A stretch of DNA of 64,000 nucleotides from Vitrella brassicaformis (taxonomy: Eukaryota; Sar; Vitrellaceae). The translations under genes and the position numbers were made by a program. The stretch covers positions 112,301 to 176,300 of the forward strand of contig CDMY01000182.1 in assembly GCA_001179505.1 (NCBI GenBank). The letters are read 5' to 3'. Of the stretch, positions 12,746 through 22,560 are shown piece by piece (within the stretch, counting starts at the first letter, position 1; every line of letters begins with the position of its first letter). Under the pieces are notes generated by a model. The model ran no database searches, was not told the origin of the DNA, and worked only from the letters and a program-made list of their open reading frames with translations.

Positions 12746-13775
12746 ATGTCGTCGTCGTCGAGTGGCAGCGGAGATCCGAAGAAGATGCGTCTGCTGTCGC
12801 TGACACTGTACCGCTGGAAGCCCGACCACCCGGTGGAGCTGTCGAGTCACTATGACCTCTCCCACTTCCCCTTCTTCCAGCGCAAGACGGTGCAGGAGCA
12901 CATTCGGTTCCACAGCCGGCTGATATGCGCCCGCACGCCCGTCGGCCGCCGCCAGTCGGTGGAGTTCGAGCAGAACCTCGGCAACTGCCACGTGTACGTG
13001 CACCCATCGGGCCTCGCAGCCGCCGTACTCACCAGCGCAGAGTACCCAATGCGGGTGGCTTTCTCGATGCTCAGCGAAGTCCTCAGGCTATTCCAAGACG
13101 TATGTAAGCACGGAGCGGAGAGCATTTGTCGCTCTGCATCGCACCCTACCATTGTGGGAGAGAGGGAGGGAGGGAGGGAGGGGCATGGCACGCACAGCAT
13201 AACACAAACACTGATGATTTTTCCAATTTTCCTCGTGTGTTTTGTGTTGTGTTGTGTGCAGAAGTATGGTGGTCAGTGGGAGAACACCGACGCCGACAGG
13301 TCCATCGGCTTCACGGAGGGCGACGAGTACGTCAAGAAGTTCCAAAACCCCGCAGAGGCTGACAAACTCACCAAAGTGCAAAAGGACCTGGACGAGGTCA
13401 GTCAGCCACCGGTGGCATGCCATGCCATCCACATGGGGCAGGCAGCAGACATTAAAACAAAACGACCGATTGATCAGCGCATGTGCGTGTGTGTACGTGT
13501 GGGTGTAGGTGAAGGACGTGATGCTCAAGTCCATAGGTGAGATGCGCTGCTCGTTAGCTACACACACACACACTCATCCACAGACACACCAGACCCTTGT
13601 GTGTGACGTGACCTGGCGTGTGTGTTGTCGTCCGTCCATTCATTTATCAGAGGATTTGCTGCAGCGTGGCGAGACGCTCGATTCGCTCATGCAGAAGAGC
13701 ACTGACCTCAGCCAGACGTCATACCAATTCTATCGGACAGCCAAGAAGAACAACCAATGCTGTCAGCTTTACTGA
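12746..13775 (+). CDS. YKT6: R-SNARE YKT6 (longin domain)
   Basis: YKT6 is a lipid-anchored R-SNARE acting in ER-Golgi, endosomal and vacuolar fusion. Four exons join cleanly: 12746-13099, 13262-13396, 13509-13536 and 13651-13775. The first exon codes for the longin domain (MRLLSLTLYRWKPDHPVELS; YPMRVAFSMLSEVLRLFQD). The rest is the SNARE helix (KLTKVQKDLDEVKDVMLK, then DLLQRGETLDSLMQKSTDLS), with Arg in the zero layer (LLQRGE). Length, about 200 residues, is normal. It ends NQCCQLY: the paired cysteines match the palmitoylation/prenylation site of YKT6, but the terminal Tyr of the CaaX-like CQLY is unusual. Identification is very secure. Confidence 0.96.
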
Positions 13776-14203
13776 CGGACGTTCTCTCTGCCCACCCCAC
13801 CCCCTCACCTGACCCTCTACCTCTCTCTCTCTCTGCTTCTTGCTTGCTTGGCTTCTTTACGTGATAATTGACTGACTGTGCGTGCCTGCCATACAATGGC
13901 GGCCGTCATAGTGTCCAGGCAGGCCGACGACAGACAGACAGACGTGGTCCGGAATAGATAGCGATGGGCCGGCCCTTTTTTGGCGTGTGTGTGTGAGCAG
14001 CAAAACAAGACGCACGAGTGAGTGAGTGTATTTTGACGCCGACACACGACACTGTCTTATCTATATACCTATCGCCCGAATAAAGAGCAGCATCGATCGA
14101 CGGCATGAAAGCCCTTATCCCGTCTTCTCTTCAGAGTGCCCTCTACACAATGTTTGAAAGTCAAGGCTACCTCTCTGTCTGACTTGGAGGGACATGAATT
14201 ACA
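13776..14203. other. YKT6 3' flank
   Basis: CT-rich sequence follows the stop codon. An AATAAA-like signal (CCGAATAAAGAGC) near 14078 could serve polyadenylation. No coding sequence is recognised. Confidence 0.4.
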
Positions 14204-14410
14204 ATGTACTTCCACCCTCTGCCCCATTGGTGGTCCATCGGTGTCGACGCCATGATGATTTTCGTCAACTCGGTAAGCCGTGATTGTTATCGAATGACAG
14301 GTTGTCATTCTCGATGGCTGCAGGTCAAGCCTTCAATGGCAGACCCAACAATTGACAACGGACCCCCGCAGTGCTCGACAGGCGACTGCGTTTTCAGTTC
14401 TGACTTCTGA
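14204..14410 (+). CDS. Possible small two-exon gene or orphan exons
   Basis: An ATG opens MYFHPLPHWWSIGVDAMMIF, ending at a GTAAGC donor (about 14273). A GCTGCAG acceptor follows, giving VKPSMADPTIDNGPPQCSTG and a TGA at 14408-14410; phases agree. A further exon-like segment at about 14481-14552 (YQKIADHMMANAASVPKE, donor GTAAAG) does not join in frame. No family is recognised. These may be relics at the edge of the membrane-protein cluster. Confidence 0.25.
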   Translation: MYFHPLPHWWSIGVDAMMIFVNSVSRDCYRMTGCHSRWLQVKPSMADPTIDNGPPQCSTGDCVFSSDF

Positions 14411-15007
14411 CTTCGAGCCACTGCGATTAAGGAGACTAATGTGTGTGTGTGTGTGTGTTTGGTCCATGCATGCACGCAGTATCAGAAAATCGCTGACCAC
14501 ATGATGGCCAACGCCGCATCGGTGCCCAAGGAGACAATCGAAGAGCAGAGGTAAAGTGTGTCTCTTCAGTGAGCCAGGCAGGTCATTCAGGCACCCAGTC
14601 GTCGGAAGACATGTCTATGCTTAATGTTGGCGCCTCCAGCTTTGCATACACTCTGAACTCACCCACCCATGTATGTATGTGTATCTCAACGTCGAGGAGA
14701 CGTATGGGGGTGCTTGAGGCATCGCAATGACAGCAGGAGAGTGTGTGAAAGGAGGAACTCACTCAGCGCCTACTTCATATTCCCGTTGAATTGTTTGCTA
14801 CGTGCGACGCGTACGCTCATCCCATTGTTTTCACTACTTCTCTGCTGCAGTCAGACAAGTTGCCACTTCTCTCAGCAGTCGCAGACTTTCTCTTAGCTGC
14901 ACAGAAGGAGCGTACCCGTTGGCATGTCGCCTAGTCAGTTTGATGAAGAATATGATTTGGTCTATGAGCTGCATGAGATGGAGCAATGGGTTCTTGAGGC
15001 TGACTTG

Positions 15008-17801
15008 TCAGACTGGCACATATATGGTTAACCAACCGTATGGCACCAGGTCCACATTGCCAAATGCCACAAGTATAATCCCACTCATCAGGCGCAGACA
15101 GATCGAGGTTAACACGGACGCACCGAGAAATTGGACTTTTCTACGCTCGTGTCTTCTTAAGAAGGGCCCAGGCCAAGAGACACAAGCGAGAGCCGAAACC
15201 ACACACAAATGCAGTCCGTATGTAATGTGACACGTCTGCGCGGTGAGCGCCCTGTCTGCTTCATTCATCAAAAGGCAGGACTGACGTAAGGACAGAGTAT
15301 CGATTCGATCTCCTCAAATCGCTGCTTGCTAGCGACACGCCCTGTATAACCCCTTACCAAGTAGAAGAAAAGAAAAAGAGTCATAGCTTGTGCAGTCCAC
15401 CATAGCACGACTATTCTCAGCCACATCACGCCCCTCTCGCGCTCGGCTCGTAAGACGGGTAAATTGTGCAGACGCACCAGCAGCTGTACAAGAGAGAGAG
15501 ACGAGGCTTGTCTACGGTGCATTCACCGGCTGTCTCAATGTCTCACGGACGGTAATCAGAATGGTCTCCATGAAGGCTTCAATCGTAATCAGCACGAGAA
15601 TACCCGCGCATTTCTCCAGAATGGGCATCGCAGAAGAAGACGGAGAGATGCTTACCTCCTTAGCAATGATCTCTAATATGTCAGCGAAGATCATCACCTG
15701 GACAGGTGGATGGACAAGACAGAGACAATGGATAAGTCATCATGGCCGGCCTCTTCGTTGGTTTCCTCTACCGTGGACTCCGTTAGCAGCGTGATCGACA
15801 CTTGGTCGGCAACGGCCCTCATGTATCGCGGCGAGATGCTCTGTGTGGCAAAAGCGACACTCATTGACACCTGTCGAAGCAGCCCGGAGTCGCCTCTGCT
15901 GAATGAAGCGCGACGGTCGGCCGATGTTTCCCCATGTCTCGCCTTCAATGCCGAAAGTCTTGCTCTTGCCCATCGCCTTGAGCCCACAAACATCAGAATG
16001 CCTAAAAGACGGAGCGCGTCCAAACATGTGCACAAGGTATCCATCCTTACGGTACGGTTGCATCGTGTCCGTGACAAAGTCATACCTGCATTCGAGAATT
16101 GGCATGCTAACATGACAGAAAAGTATCGCACTGGCTCCATTTGTTGACTTACATTGCGAAGAGAAAGGAATTAAGCGCCTTACTCGATAGCCTCTCCATC
16201 TTGGCTTGCATCAATCTTGCATCAGACTTGCGGGCACGCAATGAAATAATCGATGTGGTTCAAGGTCCATTATCAAGTCACCTTGGAACAATTAAGTAGG
16301 AAAACGTGATGTAATTGAGTAGCAGTGACGGCGTCAAGGGGTGACCTTGCTGAAGCAGCCACAAGGAGAATGTCACAGCTCACATGGGTATATTGAGCAG
16401 AGCGTCGTTAGATGTGCGTGTGCTTTCTCTTGCCTTGACTGAGCGGCAAACATAGCTTGCCAAACTCATGAATGGAGCGCCAGTGATCATTGCCACTATC
16501 ACTATCCTTCCACGCTCGCTGTCGCTTGTCGCTACGGCCCCGCGAGGAAGGAACACAGTAATCGCGAGAAACACCCACACCTGGAAGAGAGTCAAAGAGT
16601 GGGGCCAATTGAATCGTTCACATTCACACAGAGGCTTTATCAACAAGTAAAGACACACCTGGAAGAGGCATCTGGGAAGGAAACAGTGGACAATACACTG
16701 TGAGACACGTATTGATCATCGTATTGGTGCGATTATTGCCTACATCAGAGTCATCTGGGTCGCATACTCCTTTTTTCTTGCGAAGTGCTCTGTCTGAGCT
16801 GCGCGATAAAGCACCAGGGCGCGATACAAATGGTTAATGCCCAATGCAATACAGCGATCATACGCCTCCATTTTTGGGGCCAGCCTTGAAAATGGGAAAC
16901 GCTGAGTAGAACGCAGCATATCAACATAGGACCGAAAATGGGTAAGGTCCGGCGCATGCGAATCAGGCTGCGTCGCAGACAAGGGCCCTCGATCAGCAGG
17001 GAGAAAACCACGGGAAAGCTGAGGATTGTCAACACTCGCCTGGCAATATCGAGCAGTATCCAGCTTCGATTCCATGAGTCTCTCGACTGGACGCATCCAA
17101 AATAGAGGCCGACTCCGAGAGCTGACAATAATCCCGCGACGATAAAGGCAATTGTGACTTGACGGAGCACGCTCCATCCCGCACGCCGCAGTGTGATCGA
17201 GAGGGCTTCTGGAGTGTATCTCGCGACAACGACCTCCTCTGTTGTCCCGTCATGCCTTCTGATGGGGCGGTATTCAAGGGTGCTGTCGAACTCCTCGTGC
17301 GCCGCAAAGTCAGCCACAGTCCGAAACTCACGCACCGACTCTGTTATCTCTCTCTGGGCAAATCAGAAGACAAAAAATACTGCATGCCTTCTGCGTCTGT
17401 GTGAGTTTGTGTTTGTGTTTGGGTGTGTGTCTTACCTCCTCCTTCCGAAGTGCCTTAGCTTGCCCTCGAGCTTGCCCGCCCTCTGCCAAATTGATGTCCT
17501 CACAGCTGCGCTGCCAGCCCATTTTGGTGTCCTCAGCAGCCCCAGGCTGACCCTCACTAATCGCGATGGTGGCCGTCCTGTCCGTTGCTGTCCCGGTATC
17601 GCACACATGATCCTCTCCTCCTCTCGGGAGGTCCCGATCACCGTTCAATGACATCATTGGTGGCTTGGGGGAGAACCATGTTAGAGTGAGGCTTCTGATG
17701 CGTGATGCGCCCTCGGTCCGGGACATCCGCCTTTCCTTCAAGTTGTCTTGAGTTGCCTGGGGGCCCCCACCCTGTGGACCGGCGATCGCGCGGAGACGCA
17801 T
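15008..17801 (-). CDS. Lineage-specific multi-pass membrane protein, copy 1 (possibly decayed)
   Basis: No known family. The protein starts MRLRAIAGPQGGG with a hydrophilic acidic region of about 120 residues. After an intron it continues EFDSTLEYRPIRRHDGTTEE and several hydrophobic segments (VTIAFIVAGLLSALGVGLYF; VLTILSFPVVFSLLIEG; FGPMLICCVLLSV). Later exons give VWVFLAITVFLPRGAVA, then SISPRYMRAVADQVS, AMPILEKCAGILVLITIEAF and IVVLWWTAQAMTLFLFFYL. Each block has a counterpart in the same order in the plus-strand copy at 22-24.7 kb. Some joins between 16.6 and 15.75 kb cross stops or shift frame, so I cannot show an intact reading frame, and the 3' end is uncertain. Its start codon overlaps the divergent start of the truncated copy at 17.8 kb. 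The family resembles no receptor or transporter I recognise. Confidence 0.55.
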
Positions 17802-17811
17802 GATGGCTACG

Positions 17812-18390
17812 ATGTCAGCGACAGAAAGGTCCGTTGTTTGTCCTCTCTCACCCACCGGCGGGATAGTACGGGTTTCTCAAGTGAACGGCGATGATGAGCC
17901 AGATCTCGATGTCACCAGCATCTCATCCGATCGGCAAGCCACAGACTCACTGGATGAAGGCAAGAGGACAGTCGATGGCGAGCACCTCGTGCAGAACGAC
18001 CACTGGCATCAGACCGACACTGCGCAGCCCGTCGATTGCGCCACGCACCTTGTCAATATCCAAGGTGATGAAGGACACGGCGCTGAGCACCGAGCCATCT
18101 ACCGGACAGCACTCTCATCGACAAGCACCGCCTTGACGCTGGCAGAGACGCTCACTGGCCCGCAGAAGAAGAAGCAAACGCACAGTCATCCCCCTGAGGA
18201 GCTTATGAATGGTGACGAACGAGACACGGAGGGAGATGTTGGCTTAAGGGATTCAGGCTCTGGCAGTCAGCTGCACTGCGAGGAGCGTGCGACAGCAGAG
18301 TTTATGTATGAAGAACATCCAACTACGCTAGAGTACAAGGCGATATCCCTACCCGACGGCAGCACAACAGAGGTCCTTGTCGGCAACGGT
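17812..18390 (+). pseudogene. Lineage-specific membrane protein, truncated copy 2
   Basis: The frame begins MSATERSVVCPLSPTGGIVR, which matches the start of the 21.87-kb copy (NTVCPLSPVRGTVR). It runs through an acidic, Ser/Thr-rich region to MYEEHPTTLEYKAISLPDGS and TTEVLVGN. That is exactly where the other copies enter their first membrane segment, but here the sequence changes abruptly to AT-rich DNA at about 18391, and no continuation was found after that block. The copy is therefore truncated, probably by the insertion. An upstream ATG at 17800 overlaps the start codon of the minus-strand copy, so the two share a very compact bidirectional promoter or are remnants of one inverted duplication. 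Confidence 0.65.
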
Positions 18391-18396
18391 ATGTTC

Positions 18397-18678
18397 CACC
18401 TCCACAGCAACCACCACCACCTCCTCCCCCACCACAAATTCCTCCCGCTAATGGAGGTTTGCCTGAACCATTAGAAGAACCGCCTTATGAACCGCAACCT
18501 AAACCAATTGAACCGCCACCTCCTGCATTACCCGAACCAGCACCCGAACCACCAACTAATTTTCTACCCGATTATCAACCAGAACCTGAAACAGGGGCAA
18601 GACAAATAGCACCACCTGCACCGGAGCCACTACCTGACATTCCACCCGAATGGAACCCTCCTGCAGCAGCCTATTAGC
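18397..18678 (+). CDS. Pro-rich C-terminal fragment of element-encoded protein
   Basis: An open frame with no ATG begins at the junction. It encodes a polyproline stretch, then Pro-Glu/Pro-Pro repeats (EEPPYEPQPKPIEPPPPALP), and ends PPEWNPPAAAY before TAG. It is out of frame with the host gene upstream, so it is an interrupted element gene and not a fusion. Similar Pro-rich tails occur in structural proteins of many DNA viruses, but composition alone is not evidence of function. Confidence 0.45.
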
Positions 18679-18823
18679 CACCAACAACACACAGGACAAC
18701 AAAAGCCCCAAGAGTAGGTGAGAATATACAACCACTACTACAAATTCCACGTTAATTTATTCTATTACCGCATCTGTAAAAAGAGTTTCAACTTTAATAA
18801 GAAGTATTTATGATTTTGCCTGT

Positions 18824-19066
18824 GTGCTTCGCCAATGTGGCCATGCCAGTCTTGCAATTCTTCACGAAGAGGTATTTAATGATGGCAAAAAAAATTCAGA
18901 ATTTTATCAATATTTTGATAATGCTACCAATAACTATGGCTTTATTTCAGTGAATGCACGAAGTCCTAACACAGAAATAAAGGAAAATTACTGTGATTAT
19001 AAATCCTTTGACAGACTGACTTATCTGAATAATACTCACATTCATGTGTCCAACAATAGTAAGTAA
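18824..19066 (+). pseudogene. Short AT-rich reading frame resembling an ATPase C-terminal tail
   Basis: The frame contains SEFYQYFDNATNNYGFISVN followed by a short tail ending KSFDRL. The pattern of an acidic helix, 'ATxxYGFI' and a short basic end is like the extreme C-terminus of A32-type packaging ATPases. It faces the opposite way to the ATPase next to it and overlaps its 3' end. It could be the tail of a second, inverted copy or a chance frame in AT-rich DNA. Confidence 0.25.
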
Positions 19067-19426
19067 TCTCTCAAATTCCTTACTTCTCGTATCATCCATC
19101 GTAGCAATACTATCATCAAGTATTAAAAGCACTCGTCTTCGCTTTTTTGTCTTTTCTTGATGCTCTGCTAACGCTTTTATCTGCTCTTCTGTTATTTTGG
19201 TTAAAATTTTATGACGTTTTGCACCATTCTTCAACCAGAGTTCCGGCTGAACTGTCACTATAAGCTCATCGTCAAACTTATTTCTATCCCGCAAATACCG
19301 ATATAATGATAATGCAATTAGGGTTTTTCCGGTATTTATGCGTCCCGTAATTAATAATATCCAACACTTCTTCTCGTTCGCTATCTTATTGAATAGCTCT
19401 CGGTAGTTTTGTATTTTTTCGTGCAT
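18947..19426 (-). CDS. A32/FtsK-HerA-type DNA-packaging ATPase (virus-like), probably truncated
   Basis: The product would pump DNA into a capsid. It has a Walker A loop in LLITGRINTGKTLIALSLYR, a Walker B strand in RRVLLILDDSIAT and the sensor-like block VGHMNVSIIQISQS. The order and spacing are those of A32-like packaging ATPases of nucleocytoplasmic viruses, virophages and Polintons. The N-terminal MHEKIQNYRELFNKIANEKK is a short lead. After ISQSVKG the frame degrades into a hydrophobic stretch and stops, about 60-80 residues short of the usual C-terminal half, so the gene is probably inactive. A Lys/Asn-rich small frame lies just upstream in the same direction. The ATPase assignment is good; which element group it belongs to is not resolvable from this fragment. 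Confidence 0.7.
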   Translation of the reverse strand: MHEKIQNYRELFNKIANEKKCWILLITGRINTGKTLIALSLYRYLRDRNKFDDELIVTVQPELWLKNGAKRHKILTKITEEQIKALAEHQEKTKKRRRVLLILDDSIATMDDTRSKEFERLLTIVGHMNVSIIQISQSVKGFIITVIFLYFCVRTSCIH

Positions 19427-19451
19427 CTCATTAATATTATATATATAAGTG

Positions 19452-19637
19452 CTACTTTTTCTTCGGTTTCATTTTTGTATTCACTACTCGTTCAATCCGC
19501 CGAGCCACCTGCTCCGCATTTTTTACTTTGGCATTTTTTAGACGCTTCAAAAAAAAATGATATAATATCTTTCCATCATTATTATCCTTGTTTGTATTTT
19601 TGTTTTTTTTCAGTCGTTGAAGCAAATTATTAAGCAT
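19452..19637 (-). CDS. Small Lys/Asn-rich protein of the AT-rich element
   Basis: A 61-codon frame, MLNNLLQRLKKNKNTNK to TKMKPKKK, lies 25 bases upstream of the ATPase on the same strand. Its composition is that of the element. No family is recognised. It may be a small nucleic-acid-binding protein or an upstream part of the ATPase gene. Confidence 0.35.
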   Translation of the reverse strand: MLNNLLQRLKKNKNTNKDNNDGKILYHFFLKRLKNAKVKNAEQVARRIERVVNTKMKPKKK

Positions 19638-20307
19638 GATATAGAATTAATTAAATACTTATATGGTAAAATTCAAAAGAGCAACAGAAATTTTTTAATT
19701 GACTTGAACAAAGTATTTAAAATTCAACGCTGTGCACCGTGACGTGACAATATATGACAGTTTCCACCTGCCCTACCACCATCTGTTCATTTTCTTGCCA
19801 TTCACCATCTGTTCATTGCTCATTGCCTTTCCATTTCTTTTTCTCAGTTGTCACGGGTACATTTTTCATCTCGTGGCAGTCGTCTTTTAATTGTCAATCA
19901 TCTCTTGCTGCTTTTTCTTTCTTTTGAGGCACAGGCAATTGTTCCCTTTCTCCTCGAGCCACGCTTGTTAACACTAAACCCCGTCCACTCTCCCTGTGAG
20001 AGTTGACCGTTAGCAGCTTCAGCCGTTCTTTTATTTGGCTCGTACAGTAAATTCCGTATACCATCCTTTGGTGAGGTGTGAACCTCTGCGGTGTGTGACA
20101 GTGGATCACCACGCTTTCCACTGAACTATGGTGGCAGGTGTGCAATTGCGGGTCTGCTCAATATGGAGGAGGTGGTAAATCACTTACTGAGCTCGCATCG
20201 TCTTTTCAGCGGGTCTCTTGTCGTTTGTGACGTCGCATCTGCCAGTTTCGCTTGTCAGTTGAGTTCCAGTCAACGTTTCCTCTGTTTTCATCCATTGACA
20301 AGCGATG

Positions 20308-21014
20308 GCGTGGACGACACAGACCCAGTTGCCCTTCTACATCCTGATTTTGGGCGTTCACGCCGTTGTGGTGCATCCGCTGTATCACAGCAAGGTTATT
20401 GACCGCAACAGCAATGACCCCTTCCCGCACAGCTAGTGGGTAGAGGAGATCAATGACATCATTGCGGCCGCTGTGCAAAAGGTGCCTCGCAAGGCGTTGG
20501 CGGAGCAGTTGGCGGAGGGAAGCAGCAGCAGCAACAGCAAGAAGAAACGACCAAGTGTGAACCTCGCCGACTAAGACCACACATGTCGGACCCACGGGTG
20601 CAGCAACAAAGTGGGGTCGGGTCGGTGCAAGGCGTGCCACTGCTGTCACAAGGCGGTGTGCAAGACGCGCGGAAATGCCCACCTCTACCACGGCAACGAG
20701 GTGGTGCAGATGGTTTTGAACAAGATGAAAACGATGGGCATGATGACCGAGGGCAACTTTGTGTGCCTCAACTGCGTCAAGGTCAAGCTCATTCAGGTGC
20801 GTTCGTATGTATCTGTGTGTGCATTCGTGCCCTCTGTACGTACACGTGTGTGTGTGCGCGTGTGTCTGTGTGTCAGGAGTTGCAGACTATCAGTGCGTCC
20901 AACGCCACCAAGGACCTGTGCGAGAACAAGACGATGCAGCAGTTGATGCAGGAGTACTACAATGAGGACAACAACGGAGCTGCCCTCATGCAGGCGTTAT
21001 TTAGTGTGTGGTAG
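20308..21014 (+). pseudogene. Zinc-finger gene with piggyBac-transposase-like C-terminus
   Basis: One frame reads WTTQTQLPFYILILGVHAVV, a TAG, then WVEEINDIIAAAVQKVPRKA LAEQLA, a TAA, and then a Cys-rich module: C-x4-C-x8-C-x2-C-x4-C followed by HLYH. In piggyBac transposases a 'W..LFY.LLD...NA' helix, an 'LAEQL' motif and a Cys/His finger occur in this order near the C-terminus. After the finger come a second CxxC (NFVCLNCVKVKL), an intron (about 20795-20877, TGTCAG acceptor) and NKTMQQLMQEYYNEDNNG, ending at TAG 21012-21014. Two in-frame stops separate the blocks. So either it is a decayed transposase or the 3' part (20584 onwards) is an independent zinc-finger gene. The catalytic DDE region is absent. 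Assignment is tentative. Confidence 0.35.
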
Positions 21015-21923
21015 TGTACAGGAGGGGGAGAGAGGATCGTGTGTCGGTCGCTCGGTCGGTCGGTCATTCGCTCTGTATGCGTGCTTGATCGCCTGCCTTT
21101 ATCTACGGACGTATGTCTATACAAACGCCTGTTTGCGGGCGTGGTATTGCTTGCGTGTGTTGATAAATGGTAGGGAGGGATGCGTCGTATCGCTTGCGTG
21201 CGTGTGTTGATAAACGTGGGAAGGGACACGCCAGACACACACAGAGGGGGAGGGCATCTAAACGCACACACACAGGGAACGGGCACCCACACACCACTGA
21301 CTTTTCGCGTCGCCGCTGTGCCATTTGCGTTGAATGAGGGAGGAGGGATGACTAAGCACTTGCTTTTCCATACGGACCGAGGAAAAAGACAAAGAATAAA
21401 TGAAAAACGTTTGCTTTTCGGATGTGTCGAGAATTGCGACAAGAAGCGGTCAAGGTACACTTTGCTGTATATACAACAAAAGCTTGTATGACACATGCAT
21501 TCATGTGCAGACATAAACATGCATGTATGTGACAGTCTTGCCTTCCTACTTCAGGCACTTCAAGCAACACGGGCTTTTGAGGTTGTCACATTGTTATGCA
21601 CCAACTCAGCCCGCTGAGGCCACACGATGCTAGCGACGTCTGCGACAGCCTGCACGCTGTGCATGAAAGTAGCTGTGAATGCTTCTGCCTTTTGAAGTGA
21701 CTGCAGCGACCCAGCCACCTCCAACATCGAGGCAGACTGCAGTGGAGTCTCTCAGCAGCAGTCAGCTTGCTCTCCGCAATCAACATGGTCATAGACCAGC
21801 CCGCATGCATGGAAGGGGAATCGTGCCCCCAAATATCTTGGGGCCAGAACTTCCACCCAACTCGAGGATGTCCAAGAATACTGTTTGTCCTCTCTCACCC
21901 GTGCGGGGTACTGTGAGACTTTG

Positions 21924-22560
21924 CCAATGAGATGGCGATGGACCCTGCGATGATGTGTCTGATGTGAGCAGCAACTCGGCCCAGCCCAGCCTTGGAAACA
22001 ATGGACGAACGACAGAATGATAATGAGGACAAGGGGGCAGCTGATGGCGACCACATCATGATCAACGCACACGTGGGGGCGACCGTGGGATTCTTTCAAA
22101 AGGATGGCGATGAAGCATGCGGTGATGTGTCTGATGTGAGCAGCAACTCGGCCCAGCCCAGCCTTGGAAACAATTTGCTGAACGAACGACAGAATGACAA
22201 TGAGGACAAGGGGGCAGCTGATGGCGACCACATCATGATCAACGCACACGTGGGGGGGACCGTGAGATTCTTTCAAGAGGATGGCGATGAAGCATGCAGT
22301 AATGTGTCTGATGTGAGCAGCAACTCGGCCCAGCCCAGCCTTGGAACCAATCTGCTGGACGACCAGCAGAATGACAATAAGGACAAGGGGGCAGCTGATG
22401 GCGACCACATCATGATCAGCGCACACGTGCGGGGGACTGTGAGACTCCTTCCACGGGATGGCGATGGACCATGCGGTAATGTGTCTGATGTGAACAGCAA
22501 CTCGTCCCAGCCGAGGCTTGCAACCAATTTGATGGAAGACAAAGAGAATGACAATAAGGA
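21924..22560 (+). repeat. 177-bp coding tandem repeats (59 residues per unit)
   Basis: Anchored on 'AGAATGACAATRAGGACAAG', units start near 22014, 22191, 22368 and 22545, a spacing of exactly 177 bases. A degenerate part-unit lies before the first. Each encodes NDNEDKGAADGDHIM, then DVSSNSAQPSL. Units 1-3 are almost identical and unit 4 is more diverged. The exact multiple of three keeps the frame, consistent with recent unequal exchange within a coding exon. Confidence 0.9.

Larger units (their letters stand above)
18391..19745. mobile_element. AT-rich insertion of viral/virophage- or Polinton-like origin, fragment
   Basis: Base composition switches sharply from GC-rich to AT-rich at about 18391 and back near 19745. 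Codons in this block end mostly in A or T, unlike those of the neighbours. The block holds a Pro-rich reading frame, an A32/FtsK-type ATPase and a Lys-rich small frame. This gene content suggests a double-jelly-roll-capsid type element or a small DNA virus. No capsid, polymerase or integrase is present and I see no terminal inverted repeats, so this is a fragment. It breaks copy 2 of the membrane-protein family. Confidence 0.7.
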
